Shown: positions 43,415 to 51,485 of the stretch, piece after piece
Position numbering within the stretch: position 1 is the first letter of the stretch
Layout of the letters: every line of letters begins with the position of its first letter
Assembly (NCBI RefSeq): GCF_034928825.1
Contig: NZ_JAYFUL010000020.1
Span: 1-64,000, forward strand
Reading direction: 5' to 3'
DNA from: Arcicella aquatica
Lineage (GTDB): Bacteria; Bacteroidota; Bacteroidia; Cytophagales; Spirosomataceae
Length of the DNA stretch: 64,000 nucleotides
The notes under the pieces: generated by a model
Databases searched by the model: none
Seen by the model: only the letters and a program-made list of their open reading frames with translations
What the model was told of the DNA's origin: nothing
Made by a program: the position numbers and the translations under genes

Positions 43415-43515
43415 TCCTTTTTTTATTAATTCAATCATAATATGTGTTAGACAAATAAGGAGCATAAATTAAAGTACTTTTGTGTTTCTTAAACATCAAT
43501 GATGTAACAAAACTG

Positions 43516-44403
43516 ATGAAAAAGTCTATCCTTTTATTATTACTATTTACATATACCACTAATATGTTTGCCCAAGGCTTTGACCTTGAAGGGCATCGTG
43601 GAGCAAGAGGCTTAATGCCTGAAAACAGTATTCCTGCTTTTAAAAAAGCATTGGACTTGGGGGTTACTACTTTAGAAATGGATGTATGTATTTCTAAAGA
43701 CAAAAAAGTAGTGGTTTCGCACGAACCATATATGAATGCGTTGTACGTAACCAAGCCCGACGGTACACCAGTAAGCAAAGTAGAAGAAGCCACTTTGAAT
43801 TTGTATCAGATGACCTATCAACAAATAAAGGAATTTGATACTGGGAAACGAGGAAATGCCTTGTTTCCAGAACAAGAAAAAACACCTACCTACAAGCCCT
43901 TACTTTCGGAAACGATAAAGGCTTGTGAAGCATATATAAAAGAAAAAGGCCTAAGGGCTGTTCAATATAATATTGAGATTAAATCTGAAGAAAAAGACTA
44001 TGGCACCTATCAACCTGCAACAATTAAAGAATTCTCTGATTTGGTTTATCAGGAAATTATCAAAGCCCTACCCGCCAATAGGGTTATTTTACAAAGTTTT
44101 GATTTTAACGTGTTGATTTATTGGCACAAACAAATTGAAGCGAATCAGTATAAAAACATCCCTCTATCTGCCTTGGTTGAGAAAGAGGGTCCAGCAAAAA
44201 CATTTGAGGCTTTAGGCTTTTTACCAAGCTATTATAGCCCATATTATAAACTCTTGACACAAGAGCAAGTACAATATTGCCATGATAAAAATGTGAAAGT
44301 AGTGCCATGGACAGTGAATAATGTCGAGGATATGAAAAATATAAAAGCCATCGGTGTAGATGGTCTAATTACTGATTATCCCAATCGTGCTAAAAATTTA
44401 TAA
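43516..44403 (+). CDS. Glycerophosphodiester phosphodiesterase, exported
   Basis: 295 residues from the ATG at 43516, which begins a signal peptide (SILLLLLFTYTTNMFAQ). An upstream in-frame start at 43480 would disrupt it. GDPD motifs: GHRGARGLMPENSIPAFKKA (metal and catalytic His), LEMDVCISKDKKVVVSHEP (Glu-x-Asp and second His), YNIEIKSE, and VVPWTVNN...GLITDYPNR at the end. It hydrolyses deacylated phospholipids to glycerol-3-phosphate and an alcohol in the periplasm. The stop lies inside the first unit of the repeat array described next. Confidence 0.95.
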   Translation: MKKSILLLLLFTYTTNMFAQGFDLEGHRGARGLMPENSIPAFKKALDLGVTTLEMDVCISKDKKVVVSHEPYMNALYVTKPDGTPVSKVEEATLNLYQMTYQQIKEFDTGKRGNALFPEQEKTPTYKPLLSETIKACEAYIKEKGLRAVQYNIEIKSEEKDYGTYQPATIKEFSDLVYQEIIKALPANRVILQSFDFNVLIYWHKQIEANQYKNIPLSALVEKEGPAKTFEALGFLPSYYSPYYKLLTQEQVQYCHDKNVKVVPWTVNNVEDMKNIKAIGVDGLITDYPNRAKNL

Positions 44404-44580
44404 GCTCTACCCATAAAAAACAAGTTCTACCTATGATAAATACAAATTACACCTAAAGAATGATAAAGTCGCACCTAATAAAATTAAAGTTACACCTAAG
44501 AAAAAGTTGAAAGTTCTACCTAAAAAAATTGAAAGTTGTATCAAAAAAAATTATATAGTTCTGCCCATACCGTTCTACAC
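44402..44580 (+). repeat. Degenerate tandem array with about 22-bp period
   Basis: Units start at 44402, 44422, 44444, 44466, 44487, 44511, 44533 and, weaker, 44556 and 44570. Consensus AAGTTCTACCTAA followed by an A-rich half and often TTGA. The ACC(T/C)A core is present in the first six units and decays after. Spacings are 20-24 bp, so two helical turns, and not a multiple of three, so it is not a coding repeat. It begins at the stop codon of the phosphodiesterase and ends just before the palindrome at 44594. Not a CRISPR: no conserved repeat with unique spacers. Confidence 0.75.
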
Positions 44581-44867
44581 TATCTAAAAACAAAAGAGCT
44601 CGGAAATTTCCGAGCTCTTGTATTAAGATTATTCTCTGCTAAAATAATTCCTCTGCTAATATCCCTGCCCATTTTCAGTAAATCTTCCATTATTACATCT
44701 GTGGTTTTATCATCCTCTTCTTATTAATCAATGCAAACTTTTCAAATCAGCATTTAAAAAGTTGGCATTGATTAATTCTGGATTAGGGTGTTGCATTTGA
44801 TATGTTATCAATTTTGTTTTAGACTTGCTTTTAAATTTGTAATTTCGGTAAAACAAAATCTATCACA
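44404..44867. other. Spacer upstream of the AAA/HNH pair
   Basis: 464 bp. It holds the 22-bp array, the 26-bp palindrome and an AT-rich promoter-proximal part (44620-44867). A 63-codon frame at 44536-44727 is not credible because it begins in the array and runs through the palindrome. The AAA/HNH promoter is probably near 44820-44850, where TTGTAATTTCGG is seen. Confidence 0.5.
44594..44619. terminator. Perfect 26-bp palindrome
   Basis: AAGAGCTCGGAAA followed by its exact complement TTTCCGAGCTCTT. Followed by GTATTAAG, so no T-run on plus and a poor one on minus. It may terminate the phosphodiesterase transcript, or be a binding site. Directly after the 22-bp array. Confidence 0.6.
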
Positions 44868-46031
44868 ATGCTACCAATCGCTCTAAAATCATTTCATATT
44901 AAAAATTACAGAGGAATTATTGATACACAAATTGATAATATTCCAGATGATACACAATGGATTTTTTTGACAGGTGAAAATGGGTTTGGGAAAACTTCGG
45001 TTTTGCAGGCGTTGGCATTAGGTTTTACACAAAAAATAGACTTGGAGGAGGAACAAGAGAATGAAGCCACAGTATTATTTTCTTTCAAGAAAAATAATGA
45101 AATCATTCCTGAATTTTCACAAGAAGATATAAATGATGAAAATTATTTTGATTATTATAGTGAAATGTATGGAGGAATTGTAATGGGTTTAATTGATTAT
45201 ACTATTGGTTATGGTTCTACTAGACTTAGAATATCAGCAGGTACATCTACAGAAGTAACAAAAAAATATGATTCTACTTCCTCTCTTTTTTCTAATGACA
45301 CGTTACTCATAAATATTGAGGAACGTTTCAAAGATTGGAGTATAAATTATGCAGAAGGAAAGGCAAAGCTTGCTAAAATTTTCAGAGAATTATTGCCACG
45401 TTTAGGAACTATTCAAGTTAGCTTTGATGATAAAATCAAAACTACAATAGTAAAGTACTTTGAAAAAGATGAAGAAGGAAATCAATATCCTGAAGGTCTT
45501 ACTTTTGATCAATTAGCTGCTGGTTACAGAAATATTATCGGAATGATTGGTGATATGATATTTAGGCTTTCTTTAGAACAAGATGTTGAAGATTATAAAG
45601 ATTTAGAAGGCATTGTCCTAATCGACGAATTTGAATTACATCTTCACCCAAAATACCAAAAACTATTTGTAGAAAAATTGACTGAATTATTTCCAAAAAT
45701 TCAGTTTATTGTTTCAACACACAGTCCAATTCCTTTGTTGGGGGCGCCCAAAAATTCTGTGATAATCAATGTATCAAGAAGTAAAGAAGAAGGCATTAAA
45801 GCAGAATTATTAGATATAGATTTCAGTGTACTTACACCAAACACCATTTTAAGTTCCCCAATTTTTGGTTTTCAAGACTTAATTCCAGAAAGTAAAAGTA
45901 ATGATGAGATAGTGAGAACTGAGGATACTTATAAAGAAGTATTGTTTCACGACCAATTAGATAAACAGATAGATGATTTTTTGACCGAAGAAAATAAACA
46001 AGAATTATTAGACCTATTAAAAGTGAAATAA
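44868..46031 (+). CDS. AAA-family ATPase of an AAA/HNH (Septu-like) pair
   Basis: 387 residues. ABC/SMC-type ATPase: N-terminal beta-strands with IKNYRGI, Walker A GENGFGKTSVLQ (about 36-47), the signature-like region FDQLAAGYRNIIGMIGDM, Walker B GIVLIDEFELHLHP, and the H-switch FIVSTHSPIPL. It belongs to the AAA15/RloA-PtuA-like set. It has no C-terminal Toprim domain, so it is not OLD. It is followed after 2 bp by an HNH nuclease gene, which is the Septu arrangement (PtuA ATPase and PtuB nuclease). At 387 residues it is shorter than typical PtuA. A retron Ec83-type set would also have a reverse transcriptase; none is present. Confidence 0.85.
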   Translation: MLPIALKSFHIKNYRGIIDTQIDNIPDDTQWIFLTGENGFGKTSVLQALALGFTQKIDLEEEQENEATVLFSFKKNNEIIPEFSQEDINDENYFDYYSEMYGGIVMGLIDYTIGYGSTRLRISAGTSTEVTKKYDSTSSLFSNDTLLINIEERFKDWSINYAEGKAKLAKIFRELLPRLGTIQVSFDDKIKTTIVKYFEKDEEGNQYPEGLTFDQLAAGYRNIIGMIGDMIFRLSLEQDVEDYKDLEGIVLIDEFELHLHPKYQKLFVEKLTELFPKIQFIVSTHSPIPLLGAPKNSVIINVSRSKEEGIKAELLDIDFSVLTPNTILSSPIFGFQDLIPESKSNDEIVRTEDTYKEVLFHDQLDKQIDDFLTEENKQELLDLLKVK

Positions 46032-46033
46032 CA

Positions 46034-46954
46034 ATGCGGAAAGTAGTTAAAGACTTAGAGAATATACCTACACAATTAGTAAGTCAAGATGCCATTGATA
46101 GTTTACAAAATATTATTGAAACACAGGACAAAAGTCTAATTAAATCTGACATTTATAGAGGGAAATACATCAAACTGGATGGTAGTAAAGGGGATGCTGT
46201 AGTAGAAAAATTGCATGATATCTATCATGGTAAATGTGCCTATTGCGAAGAGCGAACCCAAATATACATTGAACATTATCGCCCAAAAGGGAGAGTACAA
46301 AGTACAAAACATGGTGGATATTATTGGTTATGTTATGAATGGACAAACCTGTTACCTACTTGCCATGAATGTAATAAAATTGGTGGTGGTAAAGCAGACC
46401 AATTTCCTGTAAAAAACAAACACTTGACTTTTGAGGATTGTAAGACAAATCAAAAATTAGATACTGCGAAAGTAAAAGCATCATATTTAAACAAAAATGA
46501 AGCTCCCCTTCTACTGCATCCAGAAATTGATGAACCCAAAGAATTTTTAGCTTTTGAAATTGATGTCAACAAAAAAGGAATTTCAATAACAGGACTTGAC
46601 GGTATAAATGGAAGAGGATTTAAAACTGTCAGTATTTGTAATCTTAACCGTGAATCTCTTTTGTTTAATAGATTAGACTACATCAATGATAATATTAAAA
46701 ACGGTATTAGAAAAATATTAGGGCTATATTCAAAAGGAAGTATTTCTAAAGAAACATTCAAATCAGAAATGAAAGAGTTTTTTGAAGATTTAGATAAAGA
46801 CAAAACAATCTCTACGAAGACGTTTACACTATTAAGATGGTTTATATTGGAAAATGTTGAAAATTTCCAAAAACTTGTTATCCCTAATTTACCAATAAAA
46901 GACCAAGATATCATCCTTGCTTATTTCAAAGCCTACAAAAATGGCGATTTGTAA
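46034..46954 (+). CDS. HNH endonuclease-family protein (TIGR02646/PtuB-like)
   Basis: 306 residues. The N-terminal half has the HNH/zinc finger core: GKCAYCEERTQIYIEHYRPK (CxxC and His), then the YYWLCYEWTNLLPTCHECNK segment (second CxxC and His-equivalent) and NKIGGGKADQFPV. This is the TIGR02646 family, found with AAA ATPases in Septu and some retron defence loci. The C-terminal half (about 150-306) is helical and variable. It probably cuts nucleic acid when released by the ATPase. Stop-to-start gap with the ATPase gene is 2 bp. Confidence 0.86.
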   Translation: MRKVVKDLENIPTQLVSQDAIDSLQNIIETQDKSLIKSDIYRGKYIKLDGSKGDAVVEKLHDIYHGKCAYCEERTQIYIEHYRPKGRVQSTKHGGYYWLCYEWTNLLPTCHECNKIGGGKADQFPVKNKHLTFEDCKTNQKLDTAKVKASYLNKNEAPLLLHPEIDEPKEFLAFEIDVNKKGISITGLDGINGRGFKTVSICNLNRESLLFNRLDYINDNIKNGIRKILGLYSKGSISKETFKSEMKEFFEDLDKDKTISTKTFTLLRWFILENVENFQKLVIPNLPIKDQDIILAYFKAYKNGDL

Positions 46955-47008
46955 GTTTTTTCACTAAATTCGTACAGTAAATCTATTCACTTCAATCTAA
47001 AAATCAAC

Positions 47009-49354
47009 ATGAGAGGTAGCTTAAAGCTCATTACTGGTTTGTTGATTGCTACTTGTTCGCAAATAGCAACAGCCCAACAAGCCCCCACACCCAATCCTTA
47101 CAATGGCAATAAACGTTTTGAGCAATTAGAAACGATTTTACCAACGCCTAATACTTATCGTACAGCTTCGGGTAGTCCGGGGAAAGAATATTGGCAACAA
47201 CGTGCCGACTATGACATCAAAGCAGAATTGGATGATGTAGAACGCAAAATTACTGGTACTGAAACCATTACTTATTTCAATAATTCTCCTGACGAATTGC
47301 CTTATTTATGGTTACAACTTGACCAAAACTTATTCCAAAAAGATGCTATCGGTGCTAATACCAAAACTGGTGGTATTGCTGGACAATCTTCTTTTCAACA
47401 ATTCAAAGATTTAACTGACCCTAAAAAGTATGGATACAATATCCTATCGGTGAAAGATGCTAAGGGAAACCCATTGAAGCATACGATTAACCATACGATG
47501 ATGAGAATTGATTTACCCGTTGCGCTGAAATCTGGTGCTTCGGTTTCTTTCTCAATCGACTGGAATTATTTAATTACTGAATATTACGGTCGTTCTGGTT
47601 ATGAATATTTTGCCAAAGATGGTAATGTCAATTATTTTATTGCTCACTGGTTTCCACGTATGGCGGTTTATAATGATGTATATGGCTGGCAACATAAACA
47701 GTTTTTAGGACAAGGAGAATTTACCCTTACTTTCGGAAACTATAAAGTAGCTTTAACGGTGCCAAATGACCACATAGTAGGTGCTTCGGGAGAATTGCAA
47801 AACCCAACACAAGTACTTTCGGCAGAGCAATTAAAACGTTGGGAAAAAGCAAAAACAGCTACTCGCCCAGTATTAATCGTTTCTCAGGAAGAAGCTGAGA
47901 AGGCTGAAAAAGGAAAACCAACTGGCAAAAAAACTTGGATTTACAAGGCTGATAATGTTCGTGACTTTGCTTTTGCAAGTTCTCGTAAATTTATCTGGGA
48001 TGCAATGCAAGTTGATGTAGAAGGCAAAAAAGTATGGGCAATGTCGTTATATCCGAAAGAAGGTAATCCACTTTGGGGGCAATACTCAACAATGGTGGTA
48101 GCACATACACTTCGTTCGTATTCAAAACATACAGTAGCATATCCTTACCCAGTGGCTTATTCTTGTCACTCTACATCAGGTGGTGGTATGGAATATCCAA
48201 TGATTTCATTCAATGGTGGTCGTCCAGAAGCTGATGGTACTTATTCTGAACAAGTAAAAGCTGGTATGATTGGTGTAATCATTCACGAGGTAGGACATAA
48301 CTTCTTCCCGATGATTATCAACTCAGACGAACGCCAGTGGTCATGGATGGATGAAGGATTGAATACTTTCTGTCAGTATTTAGCAGAGCAAGAATGGGAT
48401 AGAGATTTCCCTTCTCGTCGTGGCGAACCTCAGTACATTGTTCCTTACATGAAAACTGACCCAACACAACAAGTACCTATTATGACTAATTCAGAGAATA
48501 TCATGGCATTCGGGCCTAATGCTTATGCAAAACCAGCTACAGCATTGAATATTCTTCGTGAAACGGTGATGGGACGCGAGTTATTTGACCATGCTTTCAA
48601 AGAGTACGCTCGTCGTTGGGCATTCAAACAGCCGTATCCTGCTGATTTCTTCCGTACAATGGAAGATGCATCAGGCGTGGATTTAGATTGGTTCTGGAAG
48701 GGTTGGTTCTATGGTGTTGAGCCAGTAAACCAGTCACTTGAAAACGTAGAATGGTTTGGTATTGATAATATAGACCCATTAGCAAAAAATGCAGCTGCTA
48801 AAAAAGAAGCTGATGCTAAACGTCAAACGATGAGCAACATCCGCAATAAAACGGATATTCCTAAAACGGTAGTAGAAGAAAATCCAGATATGAGAGACTT
48901 CTACAATACTTATGACCGTTTTGCTACGACTGAGGCAGATAAGAAGAAATTTGAGCAAACAATGGCTTCATTGGCAGAAGATGAGAAAAAATTAGTAAAC
49001 TCAAATAAAAACTTCTATGTATTAAATGTTAAAAACAAAGGAGGTTTACCAATGCCAGTGATTGTGAAAGCAAACTACGAGGATGGTACAGAAGAGGTAT
49101 TTAGATACCCAGCTGAAATCTGGCGTTTGAATGACAAAGAAATTAAGAAAGTAATTCCTACTGATAAGAAAGTAACGAAATGGACATTAGACCCGTACAT
49201 GGAAATTGCTGATATCGAAACAGAAGATAATGCTTTCCCAAGAGAGCCTGAACAGCCAAACCGCTTTCAAGTATTCAAAGCACAACGCCCAGTTCAGCCA
49301 AACCCAATGCAACAACAGCAAAAGGCTGGGGCAGTTCAAGGAGCTAAAAATTAA
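47009..49354 (+). CDS. M1-family zinc metallopeptidase, exported
   Basis: 781 residues. Signal peptide (LITGLLIATCSQIATAQQ), N-terminal beta-domain, and M1 exopeptidase-type motif GGGMEYP, with the zinc site HEVGHNFF and downstream Glu in SWMDEGLNTF. A long C-terminal region follows; the last 40 residues are Gln/Pro-rich and look disordered. Probably an aminopeptidase-like enzyme in the periplasm or on the surface. It is 54 bp after the HNH gene but separately functional; the terminator at 49423 ends it. Confidence 0.92.
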   Translation: MRGSLKLITGLLIATCSQIATAQQAPTPNPYNGNKRFEQLETILPTPNTYRTASGSPGKEYWQQRADYDIKAELDDVERKITGTETITYFNNSPDELPYLWLQLDQNLFQKDAIGANTKTGGIAGQSSFQQFKDLTDPKKYGYNILSVKDAKGNPLKHTINHTMMRIDLPVALKSGASVSFSIDWNYLITEYYGRSGYEYFAKDGNVNYFIAHWFPRMAVYNDVYGWQHKQFLGQGEFTLTFGNYKVALTVPNDHIVGASGELQNPTQVLSAEQLKRWEKAKTATRPVLIVSQEEAEKAEKGKPTGKKTWIYKADNVRDFAFASSRKFIWDAMQVDVEGKKVWAMSLYPKEGNPLWGQYSTMVVAHTLRSYSKHTVAYPYPVAYSCHSTSGGGMEYPMISFNGGRPEADGTYSEQVKAGMIGVIIHEVGHNFFPMIINSDERQWSWMDEGLNTFCQYLAEQEWDRDFPSRRGEPQYIVPYMKTDPTQQVPIMTNSENIMAFGPNAYAKPATALNILRETVMGRELFDHAFKEYARRWAFKQPYPADFFRTMEDASGVDLDWFWKGWFYGVEPVNQSLENVEWFGIDNIDPLAKNAAAKKEADAKRQTMSNIRNKTDIPKTVVEENPDMRDFYNTYDRFATTEADKKKFEQTMASLAEDEKKLVNSNKNFYVLNVKNKGGLPMPVIVKANYEDGTEEVFRYPAEIWRLNDKEIKKVIPTDKKVTKWTLDPYMEIADIETEDNAFPREPEQPNRFQVFKAQRPVQPNPMQQQQKAGAVQGAKN

Positions 49355-49422
49355 TGCTGAAGTTTTTCAGTAATATTTTAGAAAGATGAAATACCTAAAA
49401 GCCTAACTTAGGGCTTATAATT

Positions 49423-49458
49423 AAAAAAGCATGGCAATGAAAATTGTCATGCTTTTTT
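49423..49458 (+). terminator. Intrinsic terminator after the M1 peptidase
   Basis: AAAAAAGCATGGCAA (49423-49437) pairs with TTGTCATGCTTTTTT (49444-49458), one G-T wobble, followed by more T residues. Confidence 0.88.
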
Positions 49459-49498
49459 TTAGTTATACTATATTTTTCAGAAGGCTATAAAAAGAAAG

Positions 49499-49525
49499 TT
49501 GCCCAGACGGAAACCATCTGGGCAA
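49499..49525. other. GC-rich hairpin upstream of the biotin operon
   Basis: TTGCCCAGA (49499-49507) / TCTGGGCAA (49517-49525), loop CGGAAACCA. It stands out from the AT-rich background. It could be a leader structure, or the end of a small RNA. It does not match the known BirA operator layout. Confidence 0.4.
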
Positions 49526-49665
49526 ACTTAGTAAATAGTTCTACACCTATTAACTGCGAAGTTAGATAAAAATATGGTATGATGTCAAGCATTTTCTTAA
49601 AAAATCTTAAAAAAACCAATTTGGTGTCTAATATGAAAAGAATAAGGGTATAGCGCTTTTGTAAC

Positions 49666-49673
49666 TATCTTTG
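49666..49673 (+). promoter_or_regulatory. Bacteroidota-type -7 box TATCTTTG ahead of bioF
   Basis: An exact match to TANNTTTG, 22 bp before the start of bioF. No clear TTTG -33 element is at the usual distance; the nearest is at 49620. It would leave a very short leader. Confidence 0.4.
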
Positions 49674-49695
49674 CAAAAACAAACGATAAACATTA

Positions 49696-50853
49696 GTGAT
49701 TTCTTTAAGCAAACGAATCGATACCATACTTGAACAACGAAAAGAACAATCCCTTTTTCGTACACTTCGTAATAGCGAAAATTTAATTGATTTTTGTTCT
49801 AATGACTATTTGGGCTTCGCTCGTTCTGAAAAACTTCAATTGGCTATTCATCAACAGTGCAAAAATGGGTATCTATCTACAGGAGCTACAGGGTCAAGGT
49901 TATTAGCAGGGAATACGGCTTTTGTAGAAAATTTAGAAAAACAGATTGCCAATTTCCACAAAGCAGAAGCAGGCTTAATTTTTAATTCTGGTTATGATGC
50001 TAACGTAGGCTTGCTTTCATCAATTCCGCAGAAAAACGATTTCCTTATTACCGACGAGCTCATACATGCCAGTATGATTGATGGAGCAAGGTTAAGCTAT
50101 GCTACTCGTTATAAGTTCAGACATAACGACGTCGAAGATTTAACCAAAAAGCTTGCTAAAATTGAAGAAGACAAAACATCAAACCCACTTTTAAAAGACG
50201 CTCAGGTATTTGTAGCCATCGAATCCGTTTATTCGATGGATGGCGACCTTGCCCCTCTCCTAGCAATTGTCGATACTTGTACTCAGTTCAGAGCAAATCT
50301 TATCGTCGATGAAGCCCATGCAACAGGTGTGTTTGGAAAACATGGCGAAGGCTTAGTAAACGAATTGCAGGTAGAAAAAAAGGTTTTTGCACGTATTATT
50401 ACTTTTGGCAAAGCATTGGGCTGTCATGGAGCCATTATTTTAGGGAGTAATACACTAAGAAACTATTTAATCAATTTTGCTCGTTCATTCATTTATACAA
50501 CGTCTGCTCCGATGCATAGCCATATTAGTGTACAATGTGCTTATGATTTGCTTCAATCGGATACATTCTCTAATAAAAACTTACATCATTTGATTGATTT
50601 TTTCAAAAGGCAAGCACGTTTAAATCCTACAATTGATTTGATAGAAAGTCCTTCGGCAATTCAATGTATCATTATTTCAGGCAATGAAAACTGTAGGGCT
50701 GTAGCTAATACTTTACAAAGTAAAGGCTTAGATATTCGTCCTATTGTATCGCCAACTGTGCCAAAAGGTAAAGAGAGATTAAGAATTTGCTTACATGATT
50801 TTAATACAGAAGAACAGATTTTGCAGATTTTTGAAGTACTAAACAAACTTTAA
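49696..50853 (+). CDS. bioF: 8-amino-7-oxononanoate synthase
   Basis: 385 residues, matching the 384 of E. coli BioF. PLP-dependent alpha-oxoamine synthase: NDYLGFARSE, GATGSRLLAGN, and the cofactor Lys in TFGKALGCHGA with upstream IVDEAHATGVFG. It condenses pimeloyl-ACP and alanine. The start codon is GTG at 49696 (no upstream ATG fits). First gene of bioF-bioD-bioA. bioB and bioC/bioH are not in the window. Confidence 0.95.
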   Translation: MISLSKRIDTILEQRKEQSLFRTLRNSENLIDFCSNDYLGFARSEKLQLAIHQQCKNGYLSTGATGSRLLAGNTAFVENLEKQIANFHKAEAGLIFNSGYDANVGLLSSIPQKNDFLITDELIHASMIDGARLSYATRYKFRHNDVEDLTKKLAKIEEDKTSNPLLKDAQVFVAIESVYSMDGDLAPLLAIVDTCTQFRANLIVDEAHATGVFGKHGEGLVNELQVEKKVFARIITFGKALGCHGAIILGSNTLRNYLINFARSFIYTTSAPMHSHISVQCAYDLLQSDTFSNKNLHHLIDFFKRQARLNPTIDLIESPSAIQCIIISGNENCRAVANTLQSKGLDIRPIVSPTVPKGKERLRICLHDFNTEEQILQIFEVLNKL

Positions 50854-50861
50854 AATTTATT

Positions 50862-51485
50862 ATGAAACAACAATATATCATTGCTGGCATTGGTACAGAA
50901 ATCGGAAAAACATTTATTGCCAGTATTCTTACTGAAAGCTTGGAAGCTGATTACTGGAAACCTGTCCAATCGGGATCATTAGACTTTACAGATACCAATG
51001 CCGTTCAAAGCTTAGTAAGTAATCGTAAAACAATCTTTCATCCAGAAGCCTATCGCTTGAATGAACCTCTTTCGCCTCATGCGGCGGCGGCTATTGATGG
51101 TGTAGAGATTCAATTATCAAATTTTGAACTGCCAATTACGGACAACAATTTAATTGTTGAATTAGCAGGTGGATTAATGGTTCCATTGAATAAAGACACT
51201 ACCAATCTTGATTTAATTAAGCAATTAAATCTACCAGTCATTTTAGTTTCTAAAAATTATTTGGGGAGTATTAATCATACTTTGCTTTCGATTGAAGTAC
51301 TTAAAAGTAGCAATATCGACATCAAAGGAATTATTTTTAATGGAGAAAGTAATCCTTCATCTGAAGACTATATCTTGAATTACACACAAGTAACATTGAT
51401 TGCCAGGGTAAATCAAGAACAAAACATCTCTCAGGAAACCGTAAAAAAATATGCAGAAGACTTCAGAAAAACACTTTGTCATTGA
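50862..51485 (+). CDS. bioD: Dethiobiotin synthetase
   Basis: 207 residues. P-loop IAGIGTEIGKTFIASILTE at the N-terminus, YWKPVQSG, and LSPHAAAAIDG (substrate loop) and VELAGGLMVPLN (carbamate/Mg region). It closes the ureido ring of 7,8-diaminopelargonate. Begins 8 bp after bioF, and its 3' end overlaps bioA by 35 bp. Confidence 0.93.
   Translation: MKQQYIIAGIGTEIGKTFIASILTESLEADYWKPVQSGSLDFTDTNAVQSLVSNRKTIFHPEAYRLNEPLSPHAAAAIDGVEIQLSNFELPITDNNLIVELAGGLMVPLNKDTTNLDLIKQLNLPVILVSKNYLGSINHTLLSIEVLKSSNIDIKGIIFNGESNPSSEDYILNYTQVTLIARVNQEQNISQETVKKYAEDFRKTLCH

Larger units (their letters stand above)
49355..49695. other. Spacer between the M1 peptidase and bioF
   Basis: 341 bp holding the peptidase terminator (49423-49458), a second hairpin (49499-49525) and a probable bioF promoter (49666). 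No extra gene seen. Confidence 0.5.

Noticed and set aside
44402..44580. CRISPR array
   Set aside because: Units of about 22 bp follow each other with no spacer, sequence drifts along the array, and no cas genes are present.
44536..44727. 63-residue plus-strand frame
   Set aside because: It begins within the repeat array and runs through the 26-bp palindrome.
44404..46954. Retron with AAA/HNH effectors
   Set aside because: No reverse-transcriptase frame exists in the region, and the upstream repeat region does not show a msr/msd-like inverted pair around a stem.
49499..49525. Riboswitch ahead of the biotin operon
   Set aside because: Only one short hairpin is seen, with no additional conserved structure; biotin riboswitches of this kind are not established.
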